Part shown: piece after piece, positions 5,312 through 14,229 of the stretch
How positions within the stretch are numbered: position 1 is the stretch's first letter
Layout of the letters: each line of letters opens with the position of its first letter
NCBI GenBank assembly: GCA_964565665.1
Contig: CAZMFZ010000070.1
Coordinates: 1 to 20,089 of the forward strand
Length of the DNA: 20,089 bases
Source: CAZMFZ01 sp964565665
GTDB lineage: Bacteria; Bacteroidota; Bacteroidia; Cytophagales; UBA9547
Reading direction: 5' to 3'
Program-made: the position numbers and the translations under genes
The notes under the pieces: model-generated
The model's input: the letters and a program-made list of their open reading frames with translations, nothing else
Told to the model about the DNA's origin: nothing
Database searches by the model: none

Positions 5312-7705
5312 TTAAAAATCTACCTTATAATAAAACAGCGGTAAAAAGCCCAATTGATAGTTGGTTTGAATAGGGTTTGCACTTAAATTTGTAGGGTTTG
5401 GTGCATAAGTAAGCGATAGCGGATTTTTAATATTTAGTATATTTACCAAATCTATCATTATCTCATGAGTCATTTTCAAAGCATTGATTCTGAGGCCAAT
5501 GCGCAAATCCCAACGCACATAATCTTGAAATTGGAGGGTATTTATCGAATCTTCCTTGGGTTGAATATCTTTATACTTTCTAGATGAATCACTATCTGCG
5601 GGCGAGTAGCGTCTGCCACCTGCCAAGCCCAGCTTCATGCCCGTCACTAAAGTTACTTTCTGCTTTTTGTCAAGGGCTTTTTCATAGCCGGCTAGCAAAT
5701 TAATAATGTACCTACCATTAAAATCGGTATCCCTCCAAATATTGTCGCTTCCTTTGTATTTCGATTCATAAAGTGAGGTTGTCCATAGCACATAATAGTT
5801 TTTACTGAAAAATTTCTCTACCGTAAACTCCACTCCATAATTATAGCCAACGCCATTATTCACCATTGGCTGTTTTGCAAAAAAACGAGAGAATGAAGCT
5901 CCGCCATTGATAAGCGAAATACCTGAAGCATAGCCATATACAGGAATATTCCATAGGTTTTGGTAATAGGTTTCGAATTTGAACCGCAAATCTTGTCGAG
6001 CTGAGAAATCGTAGCTGAGTACAAAGTGCTGGCTGCGTGAAAGCCCCAAATTGTGATTTGGAGTTTCGGTATTTGCAGGGTTGGTTCTGAAAAAATAGAT
6101 ATAATTGGGCTGCATTTGGCTGTGGAGACCATACCCAATGCTTACTGTGTGGCGTGGAGCAAAATTATAATTCAAGCCAACCCTAGGTTCGATAGATTTT
6201 CCATTCTCATTAAGCGTAATTATTTGCCCGTGAATACCTGCATGAAGCGTTAGCTTTTCAGTCACCCTGAATTTAGCTTGGGCATAAGGCTGAATAATGA
6301 AGTAGTTGGCACTAACATCTGCACGGGTTTGGAAAGCCTCTGAAGCATCGAGCCGCACGCTATCTACCAAATTGAAATTGTGCCAAGCAGCAAAATAACC
6401 CCCTTTTATACTCAATCGATTGTTCAGCTTATGGTTTATGCTTTGGTTGAAAGCCGTACGTAATTCCATCTGTTGGTATCGTAAAATCCTGCTAAGTGCA
6501 TTCAATTTGTAGGTGGTAGTATCGCGGTAAATCAAATTGTGCCAAGCACCTACATTTTGAAAAGACTGCGATAGTGTGGAAGTTAAGAAAGTCTTCGGAT
6601 TGAGAAAATATACATTTTGAACACCTAACACGCCCATGTTGGTGCGGAAATATTGGTCTCTGTCTTGTTGCCCATATAGCTCCTTAGGCTTTTCATTACT
6701 AGTGCTTAATATGATGTCGATATTGCTGAAACCGCCTATGGCAAATACAGAAAAGGTACCCATTTTTTTTGTTGGCATATTGATTCGAAAGGAATAATCC
6801 CAATAGTTAGGCACGGCATCTGTGCCTAGTTTCAACTTTAACCCTTGCAACATTTGCAAAGTTGAATAGCGGAATGTGGCCAAATACGAAGCTTTTTTGC
6901 CTTTTTTAAATGGACCTTCAGCGGCAAGCTCTGTACCTAATATTCCAAACTGCCCCGTGAACTCTCGTTTTTCATTGTTGCCATTTCGCATTTTCAAATC
7001 GAAAACACCAGCATTGGCATTGCCATATTCAGCAGGAAAGGCACCAGTCATAAAATCGGAACGAGCTAAAAATTTAGTATTGATAATGGAAACAGGGCCA
7101 CCGGTACTACCCGCTACGGCAAAGTGGCTTGGGTTGGGAATGTCAATATCATTGAGCCGCCAAAGCAAACCTAAGGGTGAGTTTCCCCGAATCACTATAT
7201 CATTTCGGGCATCGCTAGTGCTATTTACCCCTGCAAAATTACCTGCCATCCGAGCCGGATCTTGCCTGCTTGAGGCGTATCTATCGGCCTCTTCAACAGT
7301 AAACGACCTCGCACTGATGATAGCCATATCATTTACAGTTTGGTCTTTACCTAAGGCATTCACCGTTACTTCGTTTATGTGTTGAATAGATTCGGTGAGT
7401 TCTACATTCAATGCTACTTCTTTGGCTGAAGTCACATTTATTTCACTCATTAGCAAAGGTTGGTAGCCCAAATATGTAAATCTAATTTTTTTTCTCCCTA
7501 ATGGAATATTGGATAGTCGGTAATTGCCATCTGTATCAGTTTCGGCTACCATTGTGTTTGAAGGCTCACTCTCTACACTTACTGCAACACCTATCAAGGG
7601 AAAACGAGAAGATTTGTCGACCACACGCCCTTTGATGGTTTGGGTTTGAGCAACAAGAAGCGAAGGAAAAAACAATAGTGTGGCTATTAGTATTGATTTA
7701 TTCAT
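5312..7705 (-). CDS. TonB-dependent receptor with carboxypeptidase-regulatory-like domain
   Basis: The 797-residue protein begins with a signal peptide (about residues 1-19, ending LLVAQ). Next comes a carboxypeptidase-regulatory-like beta domain (about 22-112: TIKGRVVDKSSRFPLIGVAV, TDTDGNYRLSNIPLG, FTYLGYQP). A plug domain (about 130-245) includes DIVIRGNSPLGLLWRLNDID and GVFDLKMRNG. The rest is a beta barrel of alternating aromatic strands ending in Phe (YYKVDF), typical of outer-membrane proteins. Such receptors import large or scarce ligands using the TonB-ExbBD system. The ligand is unknown, and no SusD-like partner is adjacent, so it is not a standard polysaccharide-utilisation pair. 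It is transcribed divergently from the peroxiredoxin-like gene, with a shared 278-base upstream region. Confidence 0.9.
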   Translation of the reverse strand: MNKSILIATLLFFPSLLVAQTQTIKGRVVDKSSRFPLIGVAVSVESEPSNTMVAETDTDGNYRLSNIPLGRKKIRFTYLGYQPLLMSEINVTSAKEVALNVELTESIQHINEVTVNALGKDQTVNDMAIISARSFTVEEADRYASSRQDPARMAGNFAGVNSTSDARNDIVIRGNSPLGLLWRLNDIDIPNPSHFAVAGSTGGPVSIINTKFLARSDFMTGAFPAEYGNANAGVFDLKMRNGNNEKREFTGQFGILGTELAAEGPFKKGKKASYLATFRYSTLQMLQGLKLKLGTDAVPNYWDYSFRINMPTKKMGTFSVFAIGGFSNIDIILSTSNEKPKELYGQQDRDQYFRTNMGVLGVQNVYFLNPKTFLTSTLSQSFQNVGAWHNLIYRDTTTYKLNALSRILRYQQMELRTAFNQSINHKLNNRLSIKGGYFAAWHNFNLVDSVRLDASEAFQTRADVSANYFIIQPYAQAKFRVTEKLTLHAGIHGQIITLNENGKSIEPRVGLNYNFAPRHTVSIGYGLHSQMQPNYIYFFRTNPANTETPNHNLGLSRSQHFVLSYDFSARQDLRFKFETYYQNLWNIPVYGYASGISLINGGASFSRFFAKQPMVNNGVGYNYGVEFTVEKFFSKNYYVLWTTSLYESKYKGSDNIWRDTDFNGRYIINLLAGYEKALDKKQKVTLVTGMKLGLAGGRRYSPADSDSSRKYKDIQPKEDSINTLQFQDYVRWDLRIGLRINALKMTHEIMIDLVNILNIKNPLSLTYAPNPTNLSANPIQTNYQLGFLPLFYYKVDF

Positions 7706-7920
7706 AGGTTTATAAGAATATCTTTGAAGTCATAAACTTGGTTTCAATAGCAAATTAAGTATAAATATTTGATTGTATGAAGGTTAAAAACTCTATTTAT
7801 AAAAGTGAAAATGAAATTTGTATATTTATAAATTAAATTATTAAAATATTAAATTCTCAAAAAGTGGCAGTATGTTATGGGCAAAATGCACTAGAAATAC
7901 CTCTCCCAAAGTTCTTCTTT

Positions 7921-7936
7921 TGTCATTTACCTGACA
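7921..7936. promoter_or_regulatory. Candidate Crp/Fnr-type operator
   Basis: TGTCATTTACCTGACA is a perfect TGTCA-N6-TGACA dyad. It has the same 5-6-5 geometry as the Crp consensus TGTGA-N6-TCACA, differing at one symmetric base. It sits 47 bases before the peroxiredoxin-like ATG and shares its first bases with a weak -7-like TTCTTTTG (7915-7922). A regulator of the matching family is encoded 3 kb away. The link is inferred. Confidence 0.4.
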
Positions 7937-7983
7937 TTTTAAACTAATAAAACGACTTACCATTGCATTAAAAAGCATAAATC

Positions 7984-8562
7984 ATGAAAACATTCTTAAG
8001 TATTGCCATTGGTGTTGTATTAGTAACTAACATTTGGGCACAATCAGGGTTAAAAATGGGCGAAAAGGCCCCGGAATTCACTACAAAAAATCAAGATGGC
8101 AAAGCCTTGCAACTCAGTAAATTGTTGAAAACCGGCCCAGTGGTATTGGTATTTTATCGCGGACAATGGTGCCCTTATTGCAATAAGCAGCTTTCTGCGT
8201 TGCAAGATTCGCTAGGCATGCTTACCGCAAAAAATGCTACAGTAATAGCTGTATCACCTGAAAAGCAAGAATCAGTGGCACAGACAATTCAAAAAACCAA
8301 GGCTACATTTAATGTAGTGAGCGATATGGGGCTTGATTTATCGAAAAAATATCAAGTAAACTATGTAGTGACTGAAAAAATGCTTTCGGATTACAAAGGC
8401 TATGGCGTTGATATTGCTGCAGGAAATGGGAGGAATGGAGGCAATTTACCTGTTCCGGCTACTTACATCATATCAAAAGAGGGGAAAATAATATATGCTT
8501 TTGTGAATGCAGACATCACCCAAAGAGCAAGTGTGGCTTCTCTTTTAAGTGCTTTGAAATAA
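7984..8562 (+). CDS. Exported peroxiredoxin-like (AhpC/TSA, redoxin) protein
   Basis: The 192-residue product has a signal peptide (residues 1-20, ending IWAQ), so it acts in the periplasm. A thioredoxin-fold redoxin domain follows: MGEKAPEFTTKNQDGK, then VVLVFYRGQWCPYCNKQL with Cys63 and Cys66 in a CPYC motif, VIAVSPEKQES, and the cis-proline region PVPATYIISKEGKI. The FYRGxWCPYC signature is that of the AhpC/TSA-like peroxiredoxin subgroup common in Bacteroidota. It probably reduces peroxides or disulfides, with Cys63 as the likely attacking thiol. It stands alone in its transcript and may be controlled through the dyad at 7921-7936. Confidence 0.88.
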   Translation: MKTFLSIAIGVVLVTNIWAQSGLKMGEKAPEFTTKNQDGKALQLSKLLKTGPVVLVFYRGQWCPYCNKQLSALQDSLGMLTAKNATVIAVSPEKQESVAQTIQKTKATFNVVSDMGLDLSKKYQVNYVVTEKMLSDYKGYGVDIAAGNGRNGGNLPVPATYIISKEGKIIYAFVNADITQRASVASLLSALK

Positions 8563-9012
8563 TTGTGTCTGCGACTTTTTTGTGTCACTCAGGCAGATGC
8601 TATTTTGAAATGCCATTGCAGCATGTGTTTAGTGGTTTTGTAAAGCGATTCGCTCTTTATTGTGCAGGATTCAAGTTAGAAATGCAACTTTTTGGAGGAA
8701 CATATTTAAAGGTGAATCAAAGTTAAATCTTTTTCTTGGTCTGTTATTTAATTGGGTGTTAGCTTTTATCATAAAGATTTATTGATATCATTACTTATTA
8801 ACACTTTCATCATTGGGTTTTTATTGCTAGAGAAAAAGTTATTTTAAAGTTATATTACTCCCCTAATTTTTCTAACACAGATTTCTTAAATAACGAAATT
8901 GCATTAAGTAAAGAATCCTTTGTATTAAATCTAAAAAATCATATTGGGGCTTACTTTTTAAAATAAACCGATATACTTTTACAACTTATATAAGTTCGCT
9001 ACCAGTCAAAAA
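8563..9012. other. Long AT-rich leader region before the adhesin gene (450 bp)
   Basis: I see no protein gene or RNA gene here. Visible structure includes AGCGA-T-TCGCT at 8644-8654. A -7-like TACTTTTT (8952-8959) has no well-spaced TTG partner. AACTTATATAAGTT (8983-8996) is a perfect 14-base palindrome 16 bases before the TTG start. The region presumably contains the peroxiredoxin transcript end and the adhesin promoter. Confidence 0.5.
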
Positions 9013-10437
9013 TTGAAATCTTCCCTTTTTTTGTGCATATTTTTAACATTTCTTTCAAGTGCTATATCTTCCCAACCATGTCTTTCTGGTTGGAAATACA
9101 GGCGAGAAGTTTCGATTGACAATTCTGCCTCTTTACAAACACTTTCAAATTACCAAATTAAGCTTGGTTTTGATACCAGAGGCCTGATAGCCGCTGGCAA
9201 ATTAAATATTTCAGGAAGCGATATTAGGCTATTAGATGAAAATGGCTCTGTATTGCCCTATTGGATTGAAAATGAAACTATCAATCAAGCTACCACTTTT
9301 CTTTGGATCAAAGTACCAACTATCACAGCGGGATCTATTAAGTCAATATACCTATTTTATGGCAATCTGTCAGCTGCAGCTTTTAGTAACGGTGTTAATA
9401 CATTTGAATTATTTGATGACTTTGATGGGAATAGTATTGACAATGCAAAATGGAGTTCATGCGGCTTAGGTTCTATAAATATTTCAAATGGGAAAGCATT
9501 GGTTGCAACTGCGGATAGATATGTGGTTTATTCGAATTCTGCTATTTCAGGGAATGTCATTTGTGAAATGGATGTAGAAGCATTTTCTGGCAGCGGAGCC
9601 TTTATAGGGCAATACAATAATACAGCTGGTAATTATGCTGGATATAGCCTTTTTTATCAAAATGAATCAGGAAGCGGATCGATGCGACTGCGAAAAACAA
9701 ATACGACAAGTGAATGTGGTAACATGTCCGATCAATCTCCATCAACAAATGTGAGTCCTTCAAATAGCATTATAGGCACATGGAGCCTTTCATGGCCGTC
9801 TGTAGGAAATCAATTCATTGATTGGCCAGGTGCTTCAGTTCATCCTTTACTACGCTCCGATAATACTTCTATACCAAGCAATAATAAAAAAGTATTTTGG
9901 GGTAATGCAGAATTCGCTGGTTCCGTTTCTATAGATTGGTTAAGAGTACGAAAATATACTGATATAGAGCTTGCAGCAAGCTTAGGCATTGAAATTGAAT
10001 TCCCAGCAGTACTAAATATAGAAAATAGCGGACCTGTATGTGAAAATGAAAATCTGCAGCTATTTGTCAATGCCATTAACGGTGCCCAATATAGCTGGTC
10101 TGGTCCATTAGGATTTACCTCTGCCGACCAAAATCCTATTATTTCAACCATAGGATTAAACCAAGCAGGTATCTATGAAGTGAATGTGACCATTCCTACC
10201 GGATGTGCTTCTTACATTGCAAATACGGTAGTCACAGTAAATACACTTTCTATTGGCGGAAATCTATCGGGCAATGCCCAGGTATGCAGCGGAAACAATA
10301 ATGGAATCATCTCTTTATCGGGATTTAATGGCAATATAATCAGGTGGGAGATATCAGCCTCTGGCAATTCTCCATGGTCGTCTATTAATTGGGTAAATAC
10401 TACTATACCTTACATAAACCTTCTGACTTCAAGCTAA
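9013..10437 (+). CDS. N-terminal fragment of the adhesin: signal peptide, DUF2341, Ig-like repeats
   Basis: This 474-residue fragment starts at TTG; no ATG or GTG exists in frame before the upstream stop at 8959. Residues 1-20 form a signal peptide. Residues about 27-118 match DUF2341 (WKYRREVSIDNSASLQTLSNYQ, SGSDIRLLDENGSVLPYWIE, SIKSIYLFYGN). FELFDDFDGNSIDNAKW (131-147) opens a concanavalin/LamG-like region reaching about residue 325. An Ig-like module follows (about 335-410), and the first of two VC...YRxxVKxGxC repeats starts near 413 and is cut by the stop. Translated alone it would be exported to the periplasm but lacks the sorting domain, so it should not be delivered by T9SS. Confidence 0.82.
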   Translation: MKSSLFLCIFLTFLSSAISSQPCLSGWKYRREVSIDNSASLQTLSNYQIKLGFDTRGLIAAGKLNISGSDIRLLDENGSVLPYWIENETINQATTFLWIKVPTITAGSIKSIYLFYGNLSAAAFSNGVNTFELFDDFDGNSIDNAKWSSCGLGSINISNGKALVATADRYVVYSNSAISGNVICEMDVEAFSGSGAFIGQYNNTAGNYAGYSLFYQNESGSGSMRLRKTNTTSECGNMSDQSPSTNVSPSNSIIGTWSLSWPSVGNQFIDWPGASVHPLLRSDNTSIPSNNKKVFWGNAEFAGSVSIDWLRVRKYTDIELAASLGIEIEFPAVLNIENSGPVCENENLQLFVNAINGAQYSWSGPLGFTSADQNPIISTIGLNQAGIYEVNVTIPTGCASYIANTVVTVNTLSIGGNLSGNAQVCSGNNNGIISLSGFNGNIIRWEISASGNSPWSSINWVNTTIPYINLLTSS

Positions 10438-10581
10438 TACAGATCTGTTGTAAAAAATGGCACATGTGTAGAGAATTATTCCCAGCCTGTATTTATACAA
10501 GCATACTCGCCATCAAAAGGAGGTAAAATATTAGGAGGCACATCCGTTTGCGAAAGTAGCAATACGGGAGCCTTAACGCTG

Positions 10582-12996
10582 GTGAATACTTTAGGTGAGG
10601 TTGAAAAATGGCAATACTCGCTAAATACAACCTTGGGATGGATAGATATGAATGTTTCATCTGAGGAAATACAATATCTCAACTTATCTAGCTCTACCTT
10701 TTATAGAGCAGAAATTAAAAGCGGAAATTGCCCTTCTGATTTTTCTTCTGCGGCTCGCATATTAATCAATCCTAAACCTTATTTAAATTTTACTGCAGCG
10801 GATGTGTGTGTTGGCGAAAAATCAACATTTACTAATAATTCAACAGTTTCATCAGGCTTTATAGCCTCTTATGCTTGGGATTTGGGAGATGGGAACAGTG
10901 CGAGTATTAAAAATATTCAATATTCCTATTCACAATCTGGGCAGTATTTGGTAAAATTATTTGCAACCACCAACAGAAGCTGTATTGACTCTACCTTCTC
11001 TTTTATTAATGTTAGCCCTTTGCCATTGGTTAATTTCTCATTTTCAAATCCATGTGAAAATTCAGCAACTCAGTTAAGCAGCTTGGGTAGTATTTCCTCA
11101 GGGAATATAAGCCAATATTTCTGGGATATGAATAATGGAACAACCCTTACAGGTTCAAGTTTTCAATACACATATTCTACGCCAGGTATTTATTCGGTAA
11201 AGCATGTGCTTATATCTAATAAAAATTGTAAAGACTCATTATTCTTGCCATTAACCGTATATCCTAGGGCAAAAGTGATTTTCAATGCCGATGATAAATG
11301 TATCGGACAAGCCATTTCTTTTAATAACCTAACAGAATTTGAGGGTGGTAAAATTTCGTACAATTGGCTGTTGGGCAATGGCAATTCATCAAGTTTGGTT
11401 AACCCTATTGTTAATTACACTGCATCGGGCACATATTCAGTTACTCTATATGCATTAACACAAAATAATTGTTCGGATAACTTCGTAAAAAGCGTTCAGA
11501 TATTTCCTGGTCCATTAGCCGATTTCAGATTTAAAGATATTTGCCTGAAGTACCCTGCTATTTTAGAAAATGCTTCTACTATCACTTCAGGCCTATTATC
11601 TTATGAATGGGCATTTGGTGACGGAGGATTTTCTTCCCTTCAATTTCCGGAGCACTATTATGAAAATTCTGGCTCATTTGGTATTACGCTAAAGGTGAGT
11701 TCAGAGGCCAATTGTTCAACTTCTGTCACAAAAACAATTAAAGTCAATCCTACTCCGAACGTAAATTTTGTTTTCAATGAAGTTTGCGATAAAGATTCGA
11801 TAAAGTTCAATAATCAATCATCCATACTTAATGGAGCATTACTAAACAGGTGGTACTTTGGAAATGGAGAAATAAGTGACTTAACAAATCCATCTTATTT
11901 ATATCAAAATTCAGGTATTTATAATGTGAAATTAATTGCTACATCTGCCCAGCAATGCGTTGACAGCCTTACAAAATCGGTGAGCATTTATCCCCTGCCT
12001 ATCCCTGACTTTGCTGCTGAGACCGTATGTCTTGGAAATACTAGCTCATTTAAGAATTTTTCTACCATTACCTCAGGCATAATAGTAAATTATAGTTGGA
12101 ATTTTACCGATGGGTCTAACTCTATTGATTTTAATCCTTTCAAATTATATTCAGAAGCAAGACCCTATAAAGTTGTGCTAGCCGTAAACTCAGACAAAGG
12201 GTGTAAAAGAGATACAGCTAAAACGATATTGGTAAACCCCTTGCCAAAAGCGGATTTTGAGACACAAAACGTATGTGTAAACAGTCTGGCTTTTTTTACT
12301 AATAAATCTACAATAGCCAATGAACCACTCTCTTATGTTTGGAATTTTAACGACTCTTCAGCTGCATCAGATTTACCTGATCCTTCGCATACTTTTCTGA
12401 AAACAGGTTTATATCCGATAACGCTTGTTGCCGCTACTAATTTTGGATGCAAAGACACAATAAGCAAAACTATTGAGATATATGCTCCTCCGCAAATTGC
12501 TGCTACCAGCAAAGATACTATTGTTAGCAAAGGGTATAGTAGTATATTAATGGCAGAAGGCGGTAATAGGTATATTTGGGAACCAGCTGAATTTTTAAGC
12601 AATTCAACATCAGCTACTCCAGAAGCAAGGCCATTATCTCCCACTATTTTCACAGTTACAGGTTTTGATGCAAATGGGTGTAAAAACTTTGCATCAGTTA
12701 TGCTTAACGTATCGGATGATTATAAACTGATGGTAAGTAATGTGCTTACTCCAGATGGCAATGGCAGCAACGATACGTGGTATGTTGAAAATATAGAAAC
12801 TTTTCCGCATTCAACTGTATATGTCTATGATCGGCAAGGAACAGAAATATTTAAGAAAACTGGTTATCAAAATGATTGGGAGGGAACTAGTGGTTACGAT
12901 ATTCTTCCCGATGGCACCTATTATTATTTTATTTCTATTGATAGCACCACTCAAATTTACAAAGGAGCGATTACGATTCTAAGAAACCGCAGATAG
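10582..12996 (+). CDS. C-terminal part of the adhesin: seven PKD repeats and T9SS type B sorting domain
   Basis: The 804-codon reading starts at an internal ATG that is probably not a natural start, since coding similarity continues upstream to 10438. Seven PKD-like repeats of about 80 residues begin near residues 68, 149, 231, 312, 393, 475 and 556. Each opens with an xF-x5-C motif (for example ADFETQNVC) and closes with a Cys before the next, which suggests one disulfide per repeat. Residues about 717-801 (NVLTPDGNGSNDTW, VYVYDRQGTEIF, LPDGTYYYFI, YKGAITILR) form the gliding-motility-associated, T9SS type B sorting domain. Without the upstream signal peptide this part could not be exported. 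Its stop is one base before the PorP/SprF start. Confidence 0.85.
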   Translation: MNTLGEVEKWQYSLNTTLGWIDMNVSSEEIQYLNLSSSTFYRAEIKSGNCPSDFSSAARILINPKPYLNFTAADVCVGEKSTFTNNSTVSSGFIASYAWDLGDGNSASIKNIQYSYSQSGQYLVKLFATTNRSCIDSTFSFINVSPLPLVNFSFSNPCENSATQLSSLGSISSGNISQYFWDMNNGTTLTGSSFQYTYSTPGIYSVKHVLISNKNCKDSLFLPLTVYPRAKVIFNADDKCIGQAISFNNLTEFEGGKISYNWLLGNGNSSSLVNPIVNYTASGTYSVTLYALTQNNCSDNFVKSVQIFPGPLADFRFKDICLKYPAILENASTITSGLLSYEWAFGDGGFSSLQFPEHYYENSGSFGITLKVSSEANCSTSVTKTIKVNPTPNVNFVFNEVCDKDSIKFNNQSSILNGALLNRWYFGNGEISDLTNPSYLYQNSGIYNVKLIATSAQQCVDSLTKSVSIYPLPIPDFAAETVCLGNTSSFKNFSTITSGIIVNYSWNFTDGSNSIDFNPFKLYSEARPYKVVLAVNSDKGCKRDTAKTILVNPLPKADFETQNVCVNSLAFFTNKSTIANEPLSYVWNFNDSSAASDLPDPSHTFLKTGLYPITLVAATNFGCKDTISKTIEIYAPPQIAATSKDTIVSKGYSSILMAEGGNRYIWEPAEFLSNSTSATPEARPLSPTIFTVTGFDANGCKNFASVMLNVSDDYKLMVSNVLTPDGNGSNDTWYVENIETFPHSTVYVYDRQGTEIFKKTGYQNDWEGTSGYDILPDGTYYYFISIDSTTQIYKGAITILRNRR

Positions 12997-12997
12997 A

Positions 12998-14017
12998 ATG
13001 ACCAAAAGAAATATCCTTGCCTTTATCTTGATTTTCTGTGTTTACTCAGTTTGCAATGCTCAACAATTGCCAACCATCAACCATTATTTTCTCAATACTT
13101 ATATAGTAAATCCTGCCTATGCGGGGATATCAGGCTACACAGATGTGATGTTTTTATATAGAAAACAATGGGTTGGCATTCCAGGAGCACCTGAAACAAA
13201 TTTGTTATCTCTAGATTGGCCTATAAAATCTGACAAAGCAGGTTTAGGGTTGCAATTTTCCAATGATCGCACCAACGTAATCAGCCGTACATCAGGCTAT
13301 GGAAGCTTTTCTTACAAAGTAAAAATAAGTACATTTCAAAGGTTGTACTTTGGGGTTTCACTAGGGTTTATAAATACCAATATTGATTTTGATAGAATAA
13401 GGGCCAAAGACCTTACCGAATCTACACTTTTGGCATATCCAGACCAAAGTATGTTAGCAGATGGATCTGCTGGTATTGCTTACCAATTCAAATCATTTAG
13501 GGTAGGCTTGTCGGCAATGCAACTTTTTCAGTCTTCAGCATCTTTTGCCAATAAATATGATAATAAGCAATTGTCATACGGTCTGGTAAGGCATTATTTA
13601 CTATTACTTGAATATGCATACGAGATAAATGATAAATTCAGACTCTACCCGATGCTTTTAGTTAAGTCTGCTCAAGGACTTTACCCTCAAATTGAAACCA
13701 ATGCTACGTTGTATTATATTAAAAGCTATTGGTTAAATGCCAACTATCGAATCCATAATTCCTTAAGCTTTACTTTCGGTTTTGTAATCGACAAAAGATT
13801 TGCGGTTGGCTACACATATGAATTGCCTTCCTTTAATAAATTGGGAGGTATATCAAGTGGATCTCATGAGTTTATGCTGAAATTTAGATTTGTATCTGCT
13901 ACAGGAAGGGCTAAAACAGGTTATGAATTTATTGATAATTCAATTAAATATTTTGAGGAAGGAAACTCAGAACAAGATAAAATAAAAGATGCTTTGCCTA
14001 AAAAAGACAAGCCTTAA
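12998..14017 (+). CDS. PorP/SprF-family outer-membrane protein
   Basis: The 339-residue protein has a signal peptide (about residues 1-22, ending CNAQQ). The family signature follows: LPTINHYFLNTYIVNPAYAG, then MFLYRKQWVGIPGAPET (about 48-64) and repeated amphipathic strands such as GLGLQFSNDRTNVISRTSG. PorP/SprF proteins are outer-membrane barrels of the T9SS. Paralogues next to a type B sorting-domain adhesin, as here, are needed for secretion or surface attachment of their partner (SprF with SprB in Flavobacterium johnsoniae). The gene begins one base after the adhesin stop, so the two are co-transcribed. The frame is intact even though its partner is interrupted. Confidence 0.92.
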   Translation: MTKRNILAFILIFCVYSVCNAQQLPTINHYFLNTYIVNPAYAGISGYTDVMFLYRKQWVGIPGAPETNLLSLDWPIKSDKAGLGLQFSNDRTNVISRTSGYGSFSYKVKISTFQRLYFGVSLGFINTNIDFDRIRAKDLTESTLLAYPDQSMLADGSAGIAYQFKSFRVGLSAMQLFQSSASFANKYDNKQLSYGLVRHYLLLLEYAYEINDKFRLYPMLLVKSAQGLYPQIETNATLYYIKSYWLNANYRIHNSLSFTFGFVIDKRFAVGYTYELPSFNKLGGISSGSHEFMLKFRFVSATGRAKTGYEFIDNSIKYFEEGNSEQDKIKDALPKKDKP

Positions 14018-14229
14018 TTACTATTACAACAAATTAATTATCTGAGAGATATTTATCAAATGGAGAGCTCTAAAACTCGAACTCCTCCAAGCATTTCCGA
14101 TTGGGAGAAAAAAACAAAGTTTTGAGTGAGGTTGTGTGCTAAAAGGAAAGGGGATATAAAGATTAATCTTGAGTGTTTTAGAAATTCTCAAATGTGAAAT
14201 AAGGTGTTATTGGAAAGCATTCTAATTTT

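Larger units (their letters stand above)
9013..12996 (+). pseudogene. Large PKD-repeat T9SS type B adhesin interrupted by one in-frame TAA
   Basis: The frame starting at TTG 9013 is open to 12996 except for a single TAA at 10435-10437. The 144 bases between that stop and the next ATG (10582) are fully open in the same frame and encode sequence homologous to their surroundings. The stop falls inside the first of two tandem repeats. YINLLTSS, stop, YRSVVKNGTC aligns with YLNLSSSTFYRAEIKSGNC of the second repeat, so the stop sits where the sister copy has Phe40 of the downstream fragment (TTT). One base change from a Tyr codon (TAT or TAC) would create it. The intact protein would be about 1,327 residues: signal peptide, DUF2341, a concanavalin/LamG-like region, Ig-like repeats, seven PKD repeats and a T9SS type B sorting domain. 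Read-through or sequencing error are alternatives. Confidence 0.8.

Noticed and set aside
6876..7385. 169-codon plus-strand open frame opposite the TonB receptor
   Set aside because: It lies fully inside a well-supported receptor gene, has no recognisable domain, and reads as the antisense shadow of the plug region.
10582..10600. ATG 10582 as the true start of a separate second adhesin gene
   Set aside because: Homologous coding sequence continues in frame upstream to 10438, and a protein starting here would lack any export signal.
14085..14124. Short ORF after the PorP/SprF gene starting near 14060
   Set aside because: Only 21 codons with no recognisable features; the gap seems non-coding.
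14159..14170. Perfect 12-bp palindrome AAGATTAATCTT
   Set aside because: Palindromes of this length are expected several times in 20 kb of AT-rich DNA.
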